DNA from: Acidovorax radicis
GTDB lineage: Bacteria; Pseudomonadota; Gammaproteobacteria; Burkholderiales; Burkholderiaceae_C
Length of the DNA stretch: 64,000 nt
Assembly: GCF_020510705.1 (NCBI RefSeq)
Contig: NZ_CP075184.1
Span: 620,001-684,000 of the forward strand
Direction: 5' to 3'
Below are positions 9,334 to 17,405 of the stretch, piece after piece. The notes beneath the pieces were generated by a model. The model saw only the letters and a list, made by a program, of their open reading frames with translations, searched no databases and was not told the origin of the DNA. Position 1 is the stretch's first letter. Each line of letters starts with the position of its first letter. A program made the translations under genes and the position numbers.

Positions 9334-10401
9334 TTACACCTGCAGCGGCTCTTCCTGCATCGCTTCGTTCTGCTCGATCAGCATGTCCACCTGGCCGCGC
9401 CAGTAGTCGCTGCTGCCGAACCAGGGGAAGTTAGCCGGGAAAATCGGGTCTTGCCAGCGGCGGGCCAGCCAGGCGCTGTAGTGGATGAGGCGCAGCGTGC
9501 GCAGGGGTTCGATCAGCGCCAGTTCGCGCCGGTCGAAGCTGCGGAACTGCTCGTAGCCGTCGATCAACGCGCTGAGCTGGTGGGTGCGCTGGCGCCGGTC
9601 GCCCGACAGCAGCATCCACAGGTCCTGCACGGCCGGGCCCATGCGCGCGTCGTCCAGGTCCACAAAGTGCGGGCCGCCCCGGCCCCATTCATCGAGTGGC
9701 GTCCACAGGATGTTGCCGGGGTGGCAGTCGCCGTGCAGGCGAATGGGGGTGGCGTCTTTTAAGCCAAATGAGGCTCCAGCGCTTGTCCTTAAAGCGCTGG
9801 AAGCTATCGAATCAAGAGCTTTGTCGCACTGGGCCTTCCAGGTGGCCTGCATGTCAAGCGGAATGATCTCGTGCGTGAGCAGCCAGTCGCGCGATGCCGT
9901 GCCAAAGGTCTGCAGGTCCAGCAGCGGCCGGTGCACAAAAGGCTGGGCCGCGCCCACGGTGTGGATGCGCGCCAGAAAGCGGCCGATCCATTCCAGCACC
10001 TCGAAATCATCGAGCTCGGGCTGGCGGCCTCCACGCCAGGGGCTGACCGAGAACGCAAAACCGTCGTGCTGGTGCAGCGTGCTGCCGTTCAACACCAGCG
10101 GGCCCACGGCGGGCACCTCGGCGGCCATGAGCTCGGCGGCAAAGGCGTGCTCTTCCAGGATCTGTGCCTCGCTCCAGCGGTCGGGGCGGTAGAACTTGGC
10201 CACCACGCGTTCGCCGTCTTCCAGCGTGACCTGGTACACCCGGTTTTCGTACGACGACAGGGCCATGAGCCGGCCATCGCCGTACAGACCCACGCTCGCC
10301 AGTGCGTCCAGCACATGGTCGGGGGTGAGGCGCGCGTAGGGGTGCAGGTCGCTGGCAGTCTCGGGAGCTGGGGCGTTGCGGTCAGGGGGCAGTGGGGTCA
10401 T
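9334..10401 (-). CDS. srkA: Stress response kinase A (YihE/SrkA family)
   Basis: This 355-residue protein has the aminoglycoside-phosphotransferase-like fold of SrkA, a Ser/Thr kinase that protects against envelope and oxidative stress in Enterobacteria. Visible are the lysine motif VVAKFYRPDRW (about 67-77), the catalytic loop LHGDCHPGNIL with Asp225 and Asn230, and the metal-binding VDLDDAR (247-253). A copy of the palindromic repeat lies inside the gene in frame and encodes residues 197-212 (peptide SIASSALRTSAGASFG), just before the catalytic loop. That segment is probably a surface insertion, since all catalytic residues are intact. Confidence 0.9.
   Translation of the reverse strand: MTPLPPDRNAPAPETASDLHPYARLTPDHVLDALASVGLYGDGRLMALSSYENRVYQVTLEDGERVVAKFYRPDRWSEAQILEEHAFAAELMAAEVPAVGPLVLNGSTLHQHDGFAFSVSPWRGGRQPELDDFEVLEWIGRFLARIHTVGAAQPFVHRPLLDLQTFGTASRDWLLTHEIIPLDMQATWKAQCDKALDSIASSALRTSAGASFGLKDATPIRLHGDCHPGNILWTPLDEWGRGGPHFVDLDDARMGPAVQDLWMLLSGDRRQRTHQLSALIDGYEQFRSFDRRELALIEPLRTLRLIHYSAWLARRWQDPIFPANFPWFGSSDYWRGQVDMLIEQNEAMQEEPLQV
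9757..9815 (-). repeat. Palindromic AGCGCTT element, copy inside srkA
   Basis: Core arms CCAGCGCTT (9776-9784) and AAGCGCTGG (9792-9800) flank an unpaired spacer; the AGCT-type arm is on the minus strand, in sense with srkA. It is translated in frame without a stop. Confidence 0.85.
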
Positions 10402-10467
10402 GCCCCATTGTCGCCGCCTGCAGCGCCAGCCGCCGAGCCGTTGGCAGCGCCAGCCACCAGGCCGGTT

Positions 10468-11562
10468 TCAGTTCGTCTGCAGGGTGGTGATGTGGCCGAT
10501 GCGTGGATCGCCGCCGCCCTGCAGCATTTGCCGGAAAAGCGCCTGTGTGGCCTCGGGCCCCACATGGTGCTGCACCACCAGCCAGGGCTGGGGTGGGGCC
10601 TGTATCGTGGCGCTGAACTGCGTCCACGCGGCCACCAGGCGGTCGTTCAGCCCTTGTGCACCCCATTCGCCGTTGCGCTTCTTGACCTGTGCGGGCGCAA
10701 AGAACATCACCGGGCGTGGGCCGGGCAACTGGCCGGCACCGCCCAGGTCCTGCACGTGGCTGGCGCCCACGGCGCAGCTGTAAGCCAGGCCCGTGAAGTG
10801 GACAAGGATGCGCTGGCGCAGGCCCACGCTGCCCGCAAAGTCGATGTACACGCTGGGCGCGGCGCCGTCGATCTGGTCCAGCGCGTCGTAGGTGGCCACG
10901 CGGTCATAGCAGCCCAGGCTTTCGCAAAACGCCACATTGCCGGGCGAGGTCAGGCCGATGACCTCGATGCCTTCGCGCTGGGCCAGCTGGAACGCGGTGC
11001 CGTAGGCTGTCTTGCTCGACGCGCTGGACAGCAGCATGCGCTTGGCGCCAAAGAACTGCTGGTCGGCCAGAAAGTCGTCAACCAGCCACGAGGTGATGAA
11101 CAGTGGCCGCAGCAGCGCTTGCACGTCTTCGGTCTCGGGCCGGTAGAACGCGTCGGCGCCGCTGCGCAGATAGTGGTTGTAAACCGCATGCAGGCCCGCG
11201 CGGTGCGCTGCGCCGTCGCTGAAGCCCGATGGGCTGACCCGCTGCGGTGACAGCACGGCGTGGCTCGCCATGGGCCAGTAGCCATATAGCCGCTCGCCCA
11301 CGGCGACGGCCGGGTGCAGGGACTGCACCACCGTGGCAAACCCCCACACGGGCACGATGCCCCAACCCGCCTCGCCGGTGGGAAAGAACTGCCAGTAGTT
11401 CAGCATGTCGCCCATGGCGGCGTAGGTGATGTTGTTGGCGGTCAGCGCAAACTGCGCAACCTGCACGCGGATCTGGCCGTCGGCGAGGGCGGTGTCTTCA
11501 GTGGTCAGCAGGCGGGTGGTGGCCAGCTGGTCCTGGCGTACCTGGAGGGTGGTGGTGCTCAT
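10468..11562 (-). CDS. DUF2855 family protein
   Basis: A 364-residue cytosolic protein of the DUF2855 family, which is remotely like zinc-free medium-chain dehydrogenase/quinone reductases. Features fitting this are the N-terminal ALTANNITYAAMGD, the GYWPMASHAVL segment, and a Rossmann-like middle part (LLSSASSKTAYGTAF, then VIGLTSPGN and VYIDFAGS). No catalytic zinc ligands are visible. No substrate is known for the family. It lies between srkA and the kinase-UspA gene on the same strand, with gaps of 66 and 82 bases, so linkage with either is possible but not compelling. Confidence 0.8.
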   Translation of the reverse strand: MSTTTLQVRQDQLATTRLLTTEDTALADGQIRVQVAQFALTANNITYAAMGDMLNYWQFFPTGEAGWGIVPVWGFATVVQSLHPAVAVGERLYGYWPMASHAVLSPQRVSPSGFSDGAAHRAGLHAVYNHYLRSGADAFYRPETEDVQALLRPLFITSWLVDDFLADQQFFGAKRMLLSSASSKTAYGTAFQLAQREGIEVIGLTSPGNVAFCESLGCYDRVATYDALDQIDGAAPSVYIDFAGSVGLRQRILVHFTGLAYSCAVGASHVQDLGGAGQLPGPRPVMFFAPAQVKKRNGEWGAQGLNDRLVAAWTQFSATIQAPPQPWLVVQHHVGPEATQALFRQMLQGGGDPRIGHITTLQTN

Positions 11563-11644
11563 GCCGCCACGCTAAACGAAAGCGCTGCTGCGCTCAAGCG
11601 CGGCGCGGCGCCTGGGCGACAGGGCGGTGCCCGGACGAAGCTGA

Positions 11645-13117
11645 TCAGGGCGATATGACGTTGGACAGCTGCTCGAACGGCAGCGCCTGCTTGACGAGGA
11701 TGACCGTGCAGGGCGCATCGCGTGCCACCCGCATGGGGACCGTGGCAAAAAACCGTTGCGTCTGCAGGCCGTGTGTTGCCGCGCCCACAATCATCATGCT
11801 GACGTGGTTGCTGGCGGCATAGCGCACCAGCGCTTGCGCCACGTCACTGGCTTCCAGCACGTGGTAGCTCACGGGGTGGTGGGCCAGGTCCAGGCCCTGC
11901 GCCCATTGCCTCAGCCGTGCCATGTGCTGGCGGTGCAGCGTGGTTTCGCTGCGCTCGCTGTCGCTGGTGCTGCTGGCCGACGGCGACAGCACTGTGACGC
12001 AGGCGAGCCGGGCCCCGGGCCGGATGCCCAGCGAACGGGTGACGGCCTGGCGCAGCGAATACAGCGTGGCATCGCTGGCGTCGGCATGGGGCACCGCCAC
12101 CATCAGGATGGGGGTGTCCTCGATCTGCTGTGCGGGCAGCGGGCTGGGCGTGTAGTGCATGCCCGCCGCACGTATCCAGCGCTTGATGTGGGTGCGCAGC
12201 GGCGTGCCCCGGGTGCGCTCGCCGCGCTCGGTGATGAGCACCTGGTCGGGGTTGGACAAATCGAACGCCAGGTGCGCCGCCGAGGGGTAGCGGTTGGACG
12301 CCTCGGGCTCCAGGCAGCGCAGGATCACCTCTTGCAGCCACGGCGGGATGTCGGGGCGGTGCTTGCGGGGCGGCGCGGGCGTCATCCACAGGCGCTGGCG
12401 CATGCCGCCGCTGGTGGTGGGGGCGCCAAATGGCAGCTCGCCCGTGGCCAGCTCGTACAGCATCACGCCGATGGCAAAAATGTCGCTGCGCGGGTCGCCG
12501 CGCATGCCCACCACCTGCTCGGGCGCAATCCAGGCGGGCGAGCCCACGGCCTGGCGCATTTCCTCGGCCAGCAGGTCGGGGTAGTGGGCGTGGCACGACA
12601 GGCCAAAATCGAGCAGCACGGCGGTGCCATCGGCCTTGATGAGCACGTTGGCGGGCTTGAGGTCCAGGTGGCACACGTTCTGCTGGTGCAGGCTGTGCGC
12701 CGCATGGGCCGTGGCCGCGCCCAGGTGAGCGATGGTGGTGGTGTCGCAGCGGGTGGGCGCATCCAGCCAGTGCTGCAGCGTTTGCCCATGCACGTATTCC
12801 ATGACGAGGTAGGGCAGGCGCAGCAGGTCGCCTGCCGCCACAAAACGCGGCACATGCGGGCCGCTGAGCACGGGCAGGATCTGCAGCTCGACCTCGAAGC
12901 TCACGATGTTCTCGGCGCCGTCGCCCGCCGTCATGCGCGGGATTTTCATCGCCATGTCAAAGCCGGGGTTGCGGCCAGGTGGGGCGTTGTTCAAGGCGCC
13001 ATCTGCCGCAGCCGGCGTGGCGTATTCCACCGCGTAGATGTGGGCCATGCCCCCCGCGTGAATGCACTCGCGCACGCGAAAGCCGTCGATCTCGGTGCCG
13101 GGGTCGAGCAGCTTCAT
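11645..13117 (-). CDS. Ser/Thr protein kinase fused to a C-terminal universal stress protein domain
   Basis: A 490-residue soluble fusion. Residues 10-270 form a Hanks-type kinase: glycine loop CIHAGGMAHIYAV, Lys58 (AMKIP), catalytic HLDLKPANV with Asp152, Lys154 and Asn157, DFG at 170-172, and the SPAWIAPEQ activation-segment end. The usual HRD arginine is leucine (HLD), which often goes with kinases not regulated through the activation loop. Residues from about 335 form a UspA domain that ends in a nucleotide-binding-like loop (VGAATHGL) and PCTVILVK. There is no membrane segment, so the kinase is probably cytosolic. It follows the metallophosphoesterase gene by 6 bases; that protein could be the opposing phosphatase (inference). 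Confidence 0.92.
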   Translation of the reverse strand: MKLLDPGTEIDGFRVRECIHAGGMAHIYAVEYATPAAADGALNNAPPGRNPGFDMAMKIPRMTAGDGAENIVSFEVELQILPVLSGPHVPRFVAAGDLLRLPYLVMEYVHGQTLQHWLDAPTRCDTTTIAHLGAATAHAAHSLHQQNVCHLDLKPANVLIKADGTAVLLDFGLSCHAHYPDLLAEEMRQAVGSPAWIAPEQVVGMRGDPRSDIFAIGVMLYELATGELPFGAPTTSGGMRQRLWMTPAPPRKHRPDIPPWLQEVILRCLEPEASNRYPSAAHLAFDLSNPDQVLITERGERTRGTPLRTHIKRWIRAAGMHYTPSPLPAQQIEDTPILMVAVPHADASDATLYSLRQAVTRSLGIRPGARLACVTVLSPSASSTSDSERSETTLHRQHMARLRQWAQGLDLAHHPVSYHVLEASDVAQALVRYAASNHVSMMIVGAATHGLQTQRFFATVPMRVARDAPCTVILVKQALPFEQLSNVISP

Positions 13118-13123
13118 GAAGCG

Positions 13124-13882
13124 TCAGCGCCCGGTTTCCAGCCGCTCTGCGTAAAAGTGCGGCAAGCCTGCTGCGCGAATTGCGGCCGCCGCTGCCAGGT
13201 GGTCATAGGGCACGCGGTAAAAAGTGATGTGCAGGGCGGAATCGTCAAACAACGCGTACATCGCACGCGGGTCGCCGTCACGCGGCTGCCCCACCGATCC
13301 GGCGATGCCCAGCCACTGGCGATGGGGCGGCACGGGCACGGGCACACCGGGCTCGGGGTTAAAACGCATGAGCTTGGCGGTGGGCGTGAGGAAATACAGC
13401 GCCTGCGCGTGCACATGGCCGCAGAACACATAACGGATGGCGGGGTCGATGGCCTGGGCCGCCGTCATGCTGCGCTCTGCGGCGTCAGAGTCTTCCACAT
13501 ACCGCCACTGCTCGGGCGCATCGACGCTGGCGTGCACCAGCAGTGCGCTGGCGCCCATGCGGCGGGTCAGCGGCAGCGATTGGAGGAAGGCGAGGTGGTC
13601 GCGGCCGAGCTGGTCGTACGTCCATTGCGCGCCCAGTTCGCTGCGGGTGCGGGGCGAGGTCGGTGGCGCCAGCGCCATGGCGTCGTGGTTACCCAGCACC
13701 AGCAGCGCGCCCTCTTGGGCCAGGGCCATGGCCTGCTCGACGATGGCCACCGGTTCGCCCCCGTAGCCCACCAGATCGCCCAGCAGGGCAAATTGCTCTG
13801 CCCCCTGCGCGCGTGCATGTTGCAGGCAGGTGTCGAGGGCTTGGCGGTTGGCGTGGATGTCGGACAGCAGGGCAATCTTCAT
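13124..13882 (-). CDS. Calcineurin-like metallophosphoesterase
   Basis: A 252-residue metal-dependent phosphoesterase. The start at 13882 is chosen because the fold begins at once with MKIALLSDIHAN; the frame extends 20 codons further without conservation. The motif series is complete: SDIHAN, GDLVGYG, LGNHDAM, LVHAS and CGHVHAQ supply the dinuclear metal ligands. It is the upstream partner of the Ser/Thr kinase-UspA fusion (6-base gap), which suggests it may dephosphorylate targets of that kinase. The family also includes phosphodiesterases, so the substrate is open. Confidence 0.88.
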   Translation of the reverse strand: MKIALLSDIHANRQALDTCLQHARAQGAEQFALLGDLVGYGGEPVAIVEQAMALAQEGALLVLGNHDAMALAPPTSPRTRSELGAQWTYDQLGRDHLAFLQSLPLTRRMGASALLVHASVDAPEQWRYVEDSDAAERSMTAAQAIDPAIRYVFCGHVHAQALYFLTPTAKLMRFNPEPGVPVPVPPHRQWLGIAGSVGQPRDGDPRAMYALFDDSALHITFYRVPYDHLAAAAAIRAAGLPHFYAERLETGR

Positions 13883-13954
13883 GGCGGGGTTCCCACGCCC
13901 ATCATCGTGCGTGTGGCTGAATCCTAGCTTGCAATGGTGCATGACCTGAATTCA

Positions 13955-14003
13955 TAAAAAAATAGCTGCCAGCGCTTATGGGTAAAGCGCTGGTAGCTAT
14001 CAA
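13955..14003. repeat. Palindromic AGCGCTT element, intergenic copy
   Basis: Nearly perfect palindrome: ATAGCT and CCAGCGCTT on the left pair with AAGCGCTGG and AGCTAT on the right, with an A run before it. It lies between the metallophosphoesterase start and the ohr stop. Confidence 0.9.
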
Positions 14004-14122
14004 TTTGGAAGCAATGATGCATTTTATCGCATGGGTTGCCGGATGCCGGATGCAGCGGCGTGCCGCGCCTGCAGCACGGGCCGCCATGGTCCGGGCCGGC
14101 CTGGGCCGACCCGGAGGATTCA

Positions 14123-14539
14123 TCACACCAAGGTGAGGGTCACGTCGATGTTGCCGCGCGTGGCGTTGGAGTAGGGGCAGACCTGGTGAGCCGCGTCCAC
14201 CAGCGCTTGTGCGGCAGCGCGGTCCATGCCGGGCAGGCTGATGTTCAGGCGGGCAGCAATGCCGTAGCCCTGGCCGACCTTGCCCAGATCCACGCTGGCG
14301 TCGATGGCCAGGTCTTGCGGCAGGGTGATCTTTTGCATGCCCGCCACTGCCTTCATGGCGCCGATGAAGCAGGCAGAGTAGCCCGCGGCAAACAGCTGCT
14401 CGGGGTTGGTGCCGGTGCCAGCGGTGCCGGGCGAGGACAGCTTGATGTCCAGACGGCCGTCATCGGTGCGCGATGCGCCGTCGCGGCCACCGGTGGTGTG
14501 GGCATTGGCGGTGTACAGAACTTTTTCGAGCGAGGCCAT
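14123..14539 (-). CDS. ohr: Organic hydroperoxide resistance protein (Ohr)
   Basis: A 138-residue Ohr/OsmC-fold thiol peroxidase that reduces organic hydroperoxides using lipoylated proteins. The two reactive cysteines are Cys57 ([10 protein letters not shown]) and Cys121 ([13 protein letters not shown]), with the supporting Arg19 and Glu47 present. The ATG at 14539 follows AAGGAAG; the longer open frame upstream lacks conservation. It lies 83 bases downstream of ohrR on the same strand, the usual arrangement in which peroxide-oxidised OhrR releases both genes. Confidence 0.95.
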   Translation of the reverse strand: MASLEKVLYTANAHTTGGRDGASRTDDGRLDIKLSSPGTAGTGTNPEQLFAAGYSACFIGAMKAVAGMQKITLPQDLAIDASVDLGKVGQGYGIAARLNISLPGMDRAAAQALVDAAHQVCPYSNATRGNIDVTLTLV

Positions 14540-14622
14540 GGTGACTTCCTTTGAGGTGAGTGCCCGCAGAGTGGGGCGGTGGTGAAAAAATAGACAACAG
14601 GGGGTGAATACAAGCCAAACGC

Positions 14623-15084
14623 TCAACGCTGCCCAAGCCGGTCGCGCAGCTGTTTGAGTTCGGTGGTCAGCGCGCTCAGCTCGGGGATGGTGCACTGGGT
14701 GCTTTCCAGCACACAGGGGGGGATGGCTTCAGCGCGGTCGCGCAGCGCACGGCCCGAGGGCGTCAAGGTGATGCGCACGCGGCGCTCGTCCTGCATATCG
14801 CGCAGCCGGGCAATCAAGGCCGAGGTCTCCAGGCGCTTGAGCAAGGGAGTGAGGGTGCCCGAGTCCAGAAACAGGCGCTCGCCCAGCTCCGACACGGTGA
14901 TTCCATCGCGCTCCCACAGCACCAGCATCACGAGGTACTGGGGGTACGTCAGGCCGATGGCTTCAAGAAGCGGCTTGTACAACTTGGTCATTGCCAGCGA
15001 GGCGGAATACAGCGCAAAGCAGACCTGGTTGTCTAGCCGGAGCTGCGGCGGGCTGGGCGTGTATGGATGGCTGTTGCTTGGCAT
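14623..15084 (-). CDS. ohrR: OhrR, MarR-family organic peroxide sensor/repressor
   Basis: A 153-residue MarR-family regulator. The sensing cysteine is Cys22 in [13 protein letters not shown], the signature of OhrR proteins, and the winged helix covers about 60-115 ([13 protein letters not shown], then [10 protein letters not shown]). Start ATG 15084 places Cys22 where it is found in characterised OhrR proteins. A second cysteine pair near the C-terminus ([10 protein letters not shown]) could allow disulfide formation. It is upstream of ohr, and the AATTG-rich repeats just before its start look like its own operator. Confidence 0.93.
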   Translation of the reverse strand: MPSNSHPYTPSPPQLRLDNQVCFALYSASLAMTKLYKPLLEAIGLTYPQYLVMLVLWERDGITVSELGERLFLDSGTLTPLLKRLETSALIARLRDMQDERRVRITLTPSGRALRDRAEAIPPCVLESTQCTIPELSALTTELKQLRDRLGQR

Positions 15085-15090
15085 GGGGTG

Positions 15091-15130
15091 AATTGTGGCG
15101 CGCAATTGAATTGTGTGCAAGTTAATTGCG
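15091..15130. promoter_or_regulatory. Putative OhrR operator
   Basis: AATTG motifs recur in this AT-rich stretch before ohrR; the clearest is the palindrome CAATTGAATTG at 15103-15113. OhrR boxes in other bacteria are built on AATT inverted repeats, so autoregulation is likely. Confidence 0.6.
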
Positions 15131-15251
15131 AAAAACTTAAATCGCAACGGGGCATGGGCGGCTGGGAGCGCGCCCTTGCGCTTTGGGTGCTAATCACGGG
15201 CGCCGCGCGCGCAAGCGTGTACCCGTCAATTCTTTCGCCGCGTGGAAAGGG

Positions 15252-15310
15252 TTTGCTATCGATAGTGAAGCTGCTAGCGCTTATGAGTAAAGCGCTGCAG
15301 GCCTTTTTGA
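15252..15310 (+). repeat. Palindromic AGCGCTT element, intergenic copy with TTTGCTAT box
   Basis: The copy starts with TTTGCTAT, then GCTGCTAGCGCTT and, after a short spacer, AAGCGCTGCAGGCC and a T run. It sits between the ohrR promoter and the 3' end of the enoyl-CoA hydratase gene. Confidence 0.85.
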
Positions 15311-15361
15311 TGAAAAGAATGCGAAAACCCCATGGATGTCGGGGCGAGCGGCACGGCTGAG

Positions 15362-16195
15362 CTACTGCCCGCTGAACTGCGCGGGCCGCCGCTCGACAAA
15401 CGCGCGCACGCCCTCGGCCGCGTCCTCGCTGTTGGCCAGCCCTTTCTGCACGGGGATGAAGTCCGCCACCGCGGCCGCCTGGCCTTGCTCGATGGCCTTG
15501 AGCACGTTGAGCCGCGTGGCCACCACGGCACGCGGCGCCTGGGCGGCGATGCGCTGGGCAATGGCCAGGGCCTCGTCCAGCTCCTGGCCGGCAGGCACCA
15601 CCTTTTGCACAAAGTTCAGCCGGTACGCCTCGGCGCTGCCGAACTCGTCGGCAGTCAGCAGGTGCAGCAGCGCGTTGCCCGTGCCCGCGCGCTCGGCCAT
15701 GCGCAGCGTGGCGCCGCCCGTGGCCATGATGCCGCGCTGCACTTCCATCTGCGAAAAGCGGCAGTTGTCGGCCGCCACCACGATGTCCGCGCCCAGCATC
15801 AGCTCGATGCCCACGGTAAAGCAAATGCCCTTGACGGCCACCACCATCGGCTTGGTGCGGCGCCGGTAGCCGGGCAGGCCGTAGTCGTGGGGCTCCACCA
15901 GGCCTTCGGGGATGGCTTTCTCGCCGCGCTGCATGTAGGCGCTGACAGCGGGCAGGTCCAGCCCGGCCGTGAAGTGGTCGCCCATGGCATGCAGCACGCC
16001 CACGCGCAAGGCGGGGTCGTCGTCCAGGCGGGTGTAAGCCTCGGCCAGCTGGCGGAACATGGGGGGCGTCCAGCCATTGCGCTTGGCGGGGCGATTGATG
16101 CCGATCAGCAGCACGTGACCGAGCACCAGGGTGTCAATGCAGCCCTCGGGTGGGGGTGTGCCATTGGAGAGGGTGGAAGCGGTGGTTGTCGTCAT
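15362..16195 (-). CDS. Enoyl-CoA hydratase/isomerase family (crotonase) protein
   Basis: A 277-residue crotonase-fold protein. The start at 16195 has AAGGAGA upstream. The oxyanion-hole region HAMGDHFTAGLDLPAV and the GIELMLGADIVVAADN core are typical. The second half has RGIMATGGATLRM where classical hydratases have a glutamate-bearing GIIPGxGGT segment, so the exact reaction (hydratase, isomerase or hydrolase) is uncertain. It lies 3' of the 3-hydroxyacyl-CoA dehydrogenase gene on the same strand, across 233 bases of hairpin-rich DNA; the two enzymes would act in sequence in fatty or aromatic acid breakdown. Confidence 0.88.
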   Translation of the reverse strand: MTTTTASTLSNGTPPPEGCIDTLVLGHVLLIGINRPAKRNGWTPPMFRQLAEAYTRLDDDPALRVGVLHAMGDHFTAGLDLPAVSAYMQRGEKAIPEGLVEPHDYGLPGYRRRTKPMVVAVKGICFTVGIELMLGADIVVAADNCRFSQMEVQRGIMATGGATLRMAERAGTGNALLHLLTADEFGSAEAYRLNFVQKVVPAGQELDEALAIAQRIAAQAPRAVVATRLNVLKAIEQGQAAAVADFIPVQKGLANSEDAAEGVRAFVERRPAQFSGQ

Positions 16196-16199
16196 GGCC

Positions 16200-16428
16200 G
16201 AGGTCTCCTTGTCGTTTCCACCATTGAAAACCCGGCGCGGCGCCTGCGCCGTCCCCAGGGGGACAGCGCATGTGCGCTGGGGTCCCATGCGTCCGCGGCT
16301 TCAAAAACTGGCGCAGCGCCCTACCAGTGCCCCCCCGCAAGGGCCGCCACGACATGCAAATGTCGTCTCCACTCCGTGTGCTGGGGGCGTCCCCCTGTAA
16401 GGGGGACGGCGCGAAGTGCCTCAGGGGG
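16200..16428. repeat. GC-rich hairpin cluster between crotonase and dehydrogenase genes
   Basis: The stretch holds several perfect small inverted repeats: GTCCCC/GGGGAC near 16252-16266, CAGCGCA/TGCGCTG near 16265-16280, and GTCCCCCT-GTA-AGGGGGAC near 16391-16409. No gene is visible. It may act as a transcript-processing or stability element. A similar run of C- and G-tracts occurs at 25320-25445. Confidence 0.6.
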
Positions 16429-17277
16429 TCAGTAGCTATACACGCCACGGCCCGTCTTGCGGCCCAGGCGGCCTGCGGCCACCATTTCCTTGAGCAGCGG
16501 GCAGGGGCGGTACTTGCTGTCGCCAAACTCGGTGAGGTACACGTCCATCACGGCCAGGCACACGTCCAGGCCGATCATGTCTGCCAGCGCCAGCGGGCCG
16601 ATGGGCTGGTTGCAGCCCAGCTTCATGCCAGCGTCGATGTCTTCAGGGGTGGCCAGGCCTTCGGCCAGCACGAAGAAGGCCTCGTTGATCATGGGCACCA
16701 GGATGCGGTTGACCACAAAGCCGGGCGCGTTCTTCACGGTGATGGGGCTCTTGCCCAGGGCCTCGGCCAGGGCCTTCACGGCGTCGTGCGTGGCGTCGCT
16801 GGTCTGCAGGCCACGGATGATCTCCACCAGCGCCATCATGGGCACGGGGTTGAAGAAGTGCATGCCGATGAACTTGTCGGCGCGGCTGGTGGCGGCGGCC
16901 AGCTTGGTGATGGAGATCGAAGACGTGTTCGATGCGATCAGCACCTCGGGCGCCACCAGCGCATCCACCTGCTTCAAGATCTTGAGCTTGAGCTCGTAGT
17001 TTTCGGTGGCGGCCTCGATCACGAGCTGCGCGGCCTTCAGGTCGTCGTAGCTGGTGGAAGTCTTGATGCGCGCCAGGGCCGCAGTCTTGTCGGCTTCGCT
17101 GATCTTTTCCTTCTTGATCAGGCGGTCCAGGCTGCCGGCCACGGTGGCCAGGCCTTTTTGCACGGCAGCATCGGAGATATCAACCATCACCACGTGAATG
17201 CCCGACACCGCGCAGGCCTGCGCGATGCCGTTGCCCATGGTGCCCGCGCCGATGATGCCAACGGTTTGAATCGTCAT
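16429..17277 (-). CDS. hbd: 3-hydroxybutyryl-CoA / 3-hydroxyacyl-CoA dehydrogenase
   Basis: A 282-residue NAD-dependent dehydrogenase of the short single-domain type. The N-terminal Rossmann motif is VGIIGAGTMGNGIAQ, the catalytic histidine and its surroundings are IGMHFFNPVPMM, and the C-terminal half (KNAPGFVVNRI, then GCNQPIGPLALADMIGLD) closes the active site. ATG 17277 follows AGAGGG. It is divergent from the GMC oxidoreductase gene across 128 bases with an operator-like inverted repeat, and precedes the crotonase gene. Confidence 0.93.
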   Translation of the reverse strand: MTIQTVGIIGAGTMGNGIAQACAVSGIHVVMVDISDAAVQKGLATVAGSLDRLIKKEKISEADKTAALARIKTSTSYDDLKAAQLVIEAATENYELKLKILKQVDALVAPEVLIASNTSSISITKLAAATSRADKFIGMHFFNPVPMMALVEIIRGLQTSDATHDAVKALAEALGKSPITVKNAPGFVVNRILVPMINEAFFVLAEGLATPEDIDAGMKLGCNQPIGPLALADMIGLDVCLAVMDVYLTEFGDSKYRPCPLLKEMVAAGRLGRKTGRGVYSY

Positions 17278-17328
17278 ATAGAGAGCCCTCTTCAAAGTGA
17301 AACGGATGGGGGAATGGTAAAGCGAACC

Positions 17329-17351
17329 GCACGACCGTTCGGTTATCGTGC
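17329..17351. promoter_or_regulatory. Candidate operator between divergent hbd and GMC oxidoreductase genes
   Basis: A perfect six-base inverted repeat, GCACGA (17329-17334) and TCGTGC (17346-17351), brackets a central ACCG-TT-CGGT dyad. The size and nested symmetry resemble TetR-family operators. It lies 52 bases before the hbd start and 54 before the GMC start, so one regulator could control both. Confidence 0.5.
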
Positions 17352-17405
17352 ATCAACTCTAGACCAACAAGCCGCCACACCGCATGGCGGAGGAGACAAC
17401 ACAAC

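Noticed and set aside
11756..13927. A 723-codon plus-strand open frame opposite the kinase and phosphoesterase genes
   Set aside because: It is His/Gly/Ala/Arg-rich shadow sequence with no motifs, while the opposite strand encodes two clear enzymes.
16430..16440. Another palindromic element copy at AGTAGCTAT
   Set aside because: Only the AGCTAT string is present, as the last codons of hbd (GVYSY); no AGCGCTT arms.
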